From: Acanthosepion pharaonis
Lineage: Eukaryota > Mollusca > Cephalopoda > Sepiida > Sepiidae
Direction of reading: 5' to 3'
Assembly: GCA_903632075.3 (NCBI GenBank)
Contig: CAHIKZ030005437.1
Span: 154,001 to 218,000 of the forward strand
Length of the DNA: 64,000 nucleotides
Below are positions 57,171-64,000 of the stretch, in pieces (positions within the stretch are counted from its first letter, which is position 1; each line of letters begins with the position of its first letter). Position numbers and translations under genes: made by a program. Under the pieces are notes generated by a model. The model saw nothing but the letters and a program-made list of their open reading frames with translations. It made no database searches and was not told where the DNA came from.

Positions 57171-58960
57171 ATCGTAGGGCTTTTTTTAAATTTTATCATT
57201 CGATGTATATATAATGGATTTATACTGAGGTCATTAGTAAGCAGATTGTTAGAAGGACAATGGAAGATCGAGGAAACATGCAGATATTATTCATGAAATA
57301 ATGTCTGTGGATGCACCGATATAACAAAATGAATTCCTAATGTAAACACAGGTTTAAGTACACAAATATATATAGTGATGTAGCAGCAGAAACTTACACA
57401 TTATTCAATAAGTTATTCAGAATAATATATGTCTTTCTGGAAAGGTTTAATGTATTTTTGCATTTAGAAAATGTTTAAAAACGCTTTTTATTCTGTGTAT
57501 TTTTCATTCGATCACCAAGTTTAAGCAGCGTCGAGTCGGGTCACTATTTGGTGTACCGCTTGGGAACATTAAGTACTGCTAGACCCCCTTACAAAATATT
57601 TTTCATCTTTAAATGGCCCATAAAACAATCAATCAAGTCTAGTTTTGAATATGGATATCAGCAGAATCTATAGTGCATATACACGAGTCTTTATCGCTTG
57701 GCTCACAAGTTTCCAGCCTACCTGAGCTTGGCACAAGACAAAGAATTGAAATTTATTAAGCTTAAGATTTATTAATCTGATACAATGGTAAATAGAGGAA
57801 CATTGTAATTATTCCAGTCTTTGCACAAATGTACAGTACTGATTGCACTCAAATGAAGATTCAATTGTTGGTAGATTTTTAAGAATTTCAATCATTGCGA
57901 GTTTTTAGGTTGATACATGGATAAAGCATGGATGTTTTTTTATCGAAACACAATCTCGAGACAGAATCTATCTGTGAAGACATGTTTTCTTCGTGCTCTT
58001 ACAACCATCGTCGGCTTTCAAACAGTTTCGTTTTCTCAATTTCGCTCATAAAGCTTGGGTCAAGAGTGCTATGATTTTGAGGCAATACCTAACAGTGCCA
58101 CACAGTAGGATGCAACTTCTCAGACCGATATTATCAAGGATTCCCCTTCTTAACTTCATAATTTGACATGGTGAGATTCAAACCCAGGTCTTAAATTTGG
58201 GAGAATTATCACTGTAATTCCTAGGCCTTGTGCCCATTTCTTCAGAGAAATTAATTGTTAATTATCATGCAAAATCATTCATGGTTCCTTAACAATGTTT
58301 TTTTTTGAGAATTTCAAGCAAAGTTCACAGTTAATATGAGAGAACAAGGCAGAAAATATAGATGAAGAATCAGAAAAGGTTTTAATCTCATGAATTTGGG
58401 TTGATCGTTGCCTTCACCTTTGATCATTTTCCATCAACGATCTGATAATGATTGAAAAATATCAATCTACATTTTCTAATTCAAAAAGGATCAATCAATA
58501 TTCATTTTCTCGCTTGATAATTGGTAGTCATCGATGGGGAAAAAGAAAAGGAATATTTAAAGATAGTGACTCGATTATATGTAGGAAACCTGCTATCGAC
58601 AGATGTACGACTACATAAAATAGCAAGAAATAATCATTATTTTTTATTTTCACGCCTTGTTGGTCGATCCATTTTTTATTGAAGTGTAAAAATGTGCAGA
58701 AGATTCAATCGAAAGTATTTGTTTTTTTTCAGCAGTATGATTAACCTCACTGGCAGTTGATATTTAAAAAAATATATATAATGTGATTATTTCAGAGGTT
58801 ATCACTCCATGTATCTATTAACATACGCACATACACAAATCAATAGAATATGCTGAATAATCAATAAAATATACCAATAGGAAACCAACAATCATGCCAA
58901 GAAGGATAAGAATGTTCTTGAAATGTATTGTGATTCAAGCAACATCATGTACCAGACAAT
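57171..58960. other. Mostly featureless; SINE-like 58150-58240
   Basis: On the minus strand ACCTGGGTTTGAATCTCACC near 58164-58185 is a B-box-like sequence. The remainder is unrecognised. Confidence 0.4.
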
Positions 58961-59632
<672 letters not shown>

Positions 59633-59665
59633 CAATAAAAACAATATTTCTACACGTGAAAGTAG

Positions 59666-59668
<3 letters not shown>

Positions 59669-59711
<43 letters not shown>
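59669..59711. repeat. CA microsatellite
   Basis: About 21 CA dinucleotides. Confidence 0.97.
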
Positions 59712-59716
<5 letters not shown>

Positions 59717-60254
59717 TATATGAAATTCTTATTATAGTTTTTACTAAGCTTAGCAAAAGCTAATTCAATACCACAAAAAATTATATCACTAGATTATCAA
59801 ACAAAAAATGATTATTATTACTGAATTATATGACAACAATAATGATCGAACGCATGTCAGCAGTCACTCCGTGACTAGCTTGCTCAACATTACTCTATCG
59901 ATAGATACTAAGATATCTTAAGTATATCTCACACCCAGAAGATTTTTGCTTAACTCATTGTTGGGTCGTAGTTATTTTCTGAACGTAGCTTAGATTTGGC
60001 AGAAGATCACAAATAATAGATCCACAGCAAGGAGGATAGGAATCCCTATCAATGAGACTAGATTGTTAACCATTAACAACGAAGCAACTCAATGTCGAAT
60101 AGTAGTAGGAATTTTATGAATGCCAATCTGTCAAAGCCTGTTTTGAAAATCAGTATTTGAAATTCTAGCTTTTGAATTTTTTAGAGTTGCAGAGTTTTCG
60201 TAGGAGCAAGCTTCTATTAAAGTCATGAAATTATGAACTCTGAAATACTGGATG

Positions 60255-60302
<48 letters not shown>

Positions 60303-60839
60303 GAGAACACAATAATTGAAGCTCTACTTTAAAATATCGGTAAGAAACATGAATACAAGTCTCTGCAAATTATCTTAATTTAAGCAAGTAATGATGTTTC
60401 TTTTAATAATAAAGTAAATTATTCATCTTCTGATATTATTGTATCGGTGATCGCTTTCAAACAGATAGCAACGTTAGATGATTTAAAAAATTGCACTAGA
60501 TTTAATATTCCATGAAAATGTCACACATCATCTTTTCTCCAGTATTTCTTAATTCGGAATGAATAATGTGGAAAATTTGAATTTCTTCCCAATTTGATAG
60601 ACACGATAACCCCCTAAATTGCGAAAGATCTTTTGTATAGCTTTATGTAATTTTAAAAGATTTTAGGGAAAAATGGATATTTTCAAAACAATTATAAATT
60701 TTGCGATAAAATCTGACCGAATCGTTAGTAGGCTAAAAATATCATTTCTTATAATTGATATTTAATTTAAAATGTATTCTATCTATGCACGAACAAATTC
60801 AGCACGGTTCTAGTAAAAGTCCATACAGCCGAATGAGAA
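59712..60839. other. No gene; TATC array 60256-60302
   Basis: Apart from about 11 TATC units, the stretch is AT-rich and unrecognised. Confidence 0.6.
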
Positions 60840-61497
60840 CTCTATGGAGTTATTTTGAGGCGATTGTGCACAGAGATAAAGAAAAAAAATTATAAAAATA
60901 GAAAGAAAATCTAGGAAACTCTTACATGACAAAAGAGGAGCTAAACTTAGGATGTATAAAAGAAACTGTAATATTCAAATCTATGGTAAAATCGACACTG
61001 GGCAAAACGAATAAAGACAAAGCAGCACGATCAGATACTATCAGCCTTTTGGTATCGATAAGATTACAGAAATAATAAATGAATTATGTGACAGCGGTTA
61101 AATACTTGAAACACTATAGAATTATCTATCTTCATAGTGATGCCAAAGAAGCCAGGTGTAAATATATGTGATCTCTTTCGAACAATCACCATAATGAGTT
61201 AAATAACTAAACTTATAATAACGATTCTAATGAGTATAACTCGAAGTAGAAATAGAGAACATACAGGACAAGAAAAGTATGGCTTTGTTGAAGACACTGG
61301 AACAAGAAATGTCATCTTTATGATCAGAATGCTAACAGAGTGAAAGGTGCTAAACCTAAACCTATGTTTCATAGATTACGCAAAAGCATTTGATAAGGTA
61401 CGACGTTTTACTGAATGACATAAGTTCAGTTCGATCCTAACTAGATGCCTCTCTCTTGTGCCATTGAGGTAGATTTAGATTAGCTTAGCAAAAAAAC

Positions 61498-61544
<47 letters not shown>

Positions 61545-61672
61545 GGGTCAGGTAATTTAATAATTATGTCTTTGGTAGCAATCCCTCTTTTATACTTAAC
61601 CACACTACCTAGTCAGTCGTTTTTAATGAATCTTGTATAAAAGTACACAATTACACAATTACACAAATACAC

Positions 61673-61768
<96 letters not shown>

Positions 61769-62225
61769 TATTCAATGAACATACAAAAATAGAAAGAGAA
61801 AACTAGAAGTTCTATCAAGGATTTATTATCAACTGATATAATCTTAACAGCATAAATACGCAGATGACATGGTGTTAACAGCAGACTCAGAAGGAAAACT
61901 AAAGAAATAACAGACTCTATGAGATGGTAGTAAAAGAAATAGAAAAGAAAGATGTAAACCATTAACTGTAAAAAGATAGAATGCATGTTTATCAGCAAAA
62001 GAAGTAAGCAAGATATGAGACACGTACTGAAGACGTCAAAATCTAACAGATAAAGACATTTAACTATCTTGGGGTAATGTAGTACCAGATGACAAAAATA
62101 TGACAAAGGAATTCAAACATACATAGAAAGAAAGAACGGTGTCTTCTAGAACACAATTGAGACAGAAAAAAATATAAGTAGAAACAAAGAAAAAGTGTTG
62201 AACTGCTATTTAAATAGTAGGTAAG
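60840..62225 (+). pseudogene. LINE reverse transcriptase relic, split by insertion
   Basis: Plus frames read STLGKTNKDKAARSDTISL, IDKITEIINELCDSG (one frame), MPKKPGVNICDLFRTITIMS, QEKYGFVEDTGTRNVIFMIR and LCFIDYAKAFDKVRRF, where FIDYAKAFD (61368-61394) is RT motif A. The frame then enters a SINE tail and AT/GA arrays. RT coding resumes near 61850 with KYADDMVLTADSEGKLK (YADD, 61857-61868), INCKK-type and FNYLGV-like sequence, ending near 62215 (NKEKVLNCYLNSR). The segment between motif A and YADD is missing. The family is CR1-like, the same group as 5342-6330. Confidence 0.85.
61405..61790. repeat. Insertion in the LINE: SINE tail plus AT and GA arrays
   Basis: AGTTCAGTTCGATCCTAAC and CTCTTGTGCCATTGAG are an alpha SINE B box and tail. 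AT arrays lie at 61501-61541 and 61678-61733, the second followed by a GA run to 61765. In between, ACACAATTACAC units repeat. Confidence 0.75.
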
Positions 62226-62487
62226 ATCCGAATTAGATTTTTTGTAATGTGTGTGCAGATATGTGTACGTGCGTGCGCGTGTGTGTATGTTTGTGTGTTC
62301 TGTTAGAATTGAAAATGAATGACATTAGAAGTTAATTATTTTCATTAACTAATACAACTGGTTTAAAACATCTATTTACTTATCTATCCTTATGAATAAT
62401 ATAATATGCAGATGAAATATAAATTTTCCAGTACAGACAGATACACGCACGCACGCACACACACACACACACACACACAACACACAC

Positions 62488-62518
<31 letters not shown>

Positions 62519-62524
62519 ATCTAT
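62226..62524. repeat. GT, CA / AT / GT microsatellites
   Basis: Degenerate GT near 62263-62296. A CA, AT and GT compound array lies at 62445-62518. Confidence 0.9.
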
Positions 62525-62876
62525 CGCTACTACCATTACTACCATGGAAAGTGCTCAGACGAACTGTATTCCTTGGTTCCGCAAGCTATAACCTTCACGG
62601 CTAGGACCCATCATGCCACTTACAATTATAGGAAACCACCTACATTCCGTCCGTGTTCCATTGCCATGAAGTAGGTTCCACTCAAACAGCTTCTTCCCGC
62701 GAACAATTGCCCTGTGGAATAGATTCCCAAGAGCATGTTTCCCCGATCACTACAATCTTAACCTGTTCAAGTTTAGAGTTAACTGTTATGTTATCCTCCT
62801 ATCCTTATAAACTACCCTTTAACGTAACCTTTTACCTCGTGTGATCCCCGGGACTATTACATGGTGATCCTTACTG

Positions 62877-62880
<4 letters not shown>
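62525..62880 (+). pseudogene. LINE 3' end (jockey/CR1-like)
   Basis: Plus frames read YYHGKCSDELYSLVPQAITF and TARTHHAT, then in another frame RFHSNSFFPRTIALWNRFPR and ACFPDHYNLNLFKFRVN, then a stop. The 3' untranslated block CTCGTGTGATCCCCGGGAC and GGTGATCCTTACTGTAAT matches 22985-23060. Here the tail is an AT array, whereas the 23-kb copy ends in A. Confidence 0.8.
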
Positions 62881-62917
<37 letters not shown>

Positions 62918-62935
62918 CACACACATATATACATA
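62881..62935. repeat. AT microsatellite at a LINE 3' end
   Basis: About 17 AT followed by CA and short AT runs. It begins directly at the end of the LINE. Confidence 0.95.
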
Positions 62936-63442
62936 TATATCCAGATTGTGGCAGGTTTGAGCACTACTGAGTATTATATATCTTTCTATTCTATCCACGT
63001 CCTTCTTGACAAGAATTTATTTTATTTATCTTCATAGCTAAAAATCTATGGCTTGTATGCTCGTATCTCGCAATCTAGCAAATAATATTCGAGACATTAA
63101 TTTGAATATTAATTTTCCTTGCAGACATGCTGGCATTATCTTTTTTCAAAATATTGGTAAAAAATACACCTTCTTGTTTATTCAGCGTCAGTACATATGT
63201 AAATGTATTATTGTATTTATCTTACTATTCATAGCTTTATTCGTTTAAGGGAATAATATCCCTCCTATCATTGATCGGAGTTCACTCCCAATGATAACCA
63301 AATATCATTTGTTAAGTATCATCAAATCGGATGATTGATATTGAATGACCTTCTCCAAGTATCTGTACTGATGACTTGTGTAGGTATCACCATCCTTATG
63401 AGACCATTATAATAATCTATATATACAATTATCTCAGATGAT
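62936..63442. other. No gene seen
   Basis: Unrecognised. A 66-codon plus frame at 63048-63248 is unsupported. Confidence 0.5.
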
Positions 63443-63443
63443 T

Positions 63444-63474
<31 letters not shown>

Positions 63475-63493
63475 GCTAGCTAGCTAGCTAGCT
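63443..63493. repeat. TATC / TAGC microsatellite
   Basis: About seven TATC followed by six TAGC tetranucleotides. Confidence 0.96.
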
Positions 63494-63774
63494 TCGTCTT
63501 AAGTTATAAGATGTAATTATGACGATTGCATATTATTTCTTATAATATCTTACATGATGCTAGAGCAACGATTAGAAAATTTTAGTGATTTGATCGATCA
63601 CCACTGGGCATCCCAAGTGTTCATTACTATCATGGTGTGTTGATTAGGAAACTAGTTTTTTAGATTATCTACTAGTTTACTCGATCCCTAGAACTTATCT
63701 TGAAATAGGCTAAGCTTACTAGAGACCTGTATGTCATAATCTAGATTAATATTATGATATTACTAGCCTAATTA
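63494..63774. other. No gene seen
   Basis: AT-rich. CTAGTTT/CTAGATTA phrases recur near 63650-63770. Confidence 0.5.
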
Positions 63775-64000
63775 CCCCCTCCTTGCTGCGTGTCACACAT
63801 TTTTTTATGTAAGAAAATAATGATTGATTTTAAATCATTGTTATAATTTATGGAGAAAAAATGATGAATTTCACTATTACTCAATGACCTTGCCGATGTG
63901 ACCTCCATCTTCTGGCTTTCTCCTTGTATATTTTGGATAGGAATCATTTCCTTCTCTAAAAAATAACAGTTTGATCTGATCCCTTTGATATGTATGTTAT
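63775..64000 (-). repeat. Dispersed repeat F, inverted copy, runs off window
   Basis: The minus strand matches 33392-33629: GGGATCAGATCAAACTG, TATCCAAAATATACAAGGA, AAAGCCAGAAGATGGAGGTC, AACAATGATTTAAAATCAAT and TGTGACACGCAGCA. The element continues beyond 64000. Confidence 0.75.

Overview
This is animal nuclear DNA with almost no genes. It most likely comes from a coleoid cephalopod, probably an octopus. That is inferred from its texture: AT-rich sequence, roughly 50 long simple-sequence arrays, many degraded tRNA-derived SINEs, 3' fragments of several non-LTR retrotransposons, and DNA transposon relics. No bacterial, viral or CRISPR feature is present. Family names come from reading translations and motifs by eye; no search was run.

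Layout. 0-3 kb: AT-rich, one SINE, and one short minus-strand frame (2801-3037) that could be a real exon. 3.1-4.6 kb: a repeat arm, a tRNA-like fold followed by a hammerhead-like core, and a palindromic element. 5.3-6.3 kb: a minus-strand LINE relic whose reading frame contains a 27-unit, 21-bp minisatellite. 7.6-8.9 kb: a 19-bp minisatellite of about 64 units. 9-23 kb: microsatellites and SINEs, a GC-rich exon-like island (12381-13091) and a 5S rRNA-derived segment fused to SINE sequence (20.0-20.3 kb). 23-30 kb: a LINE 3' end, a MITE-like pair of ends enclosing a SINE trimer, and a repeat with a complete tRNA-like cloverleaf. 30.0-31.0 kb: a 976-bp hAT element with an 8-bp target duplication and a piece of transposase. 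31.8-32.4 kb: a dead Tc1-like transposase. 33-50 kb: LINE relics, SINEs and several long inverted repeats. 50-60 kb: mostly featureless, with one GC-rich island at 53 kb and scattered repeats. 60.8-64 kb: a LINE reverse transcriptase split by later insertions, another LINE 3' end, and the start of a repeat that runs off the window.

No set of genes working together can be supported. The most interesting material is how repeats are built: a minisatellite born inside a LINE frame, tRNA-like cores inside inverted-repeat elements, hammerhead/Penelope-like motifs next to AT arrays, and a 5S-derived SINE segment.
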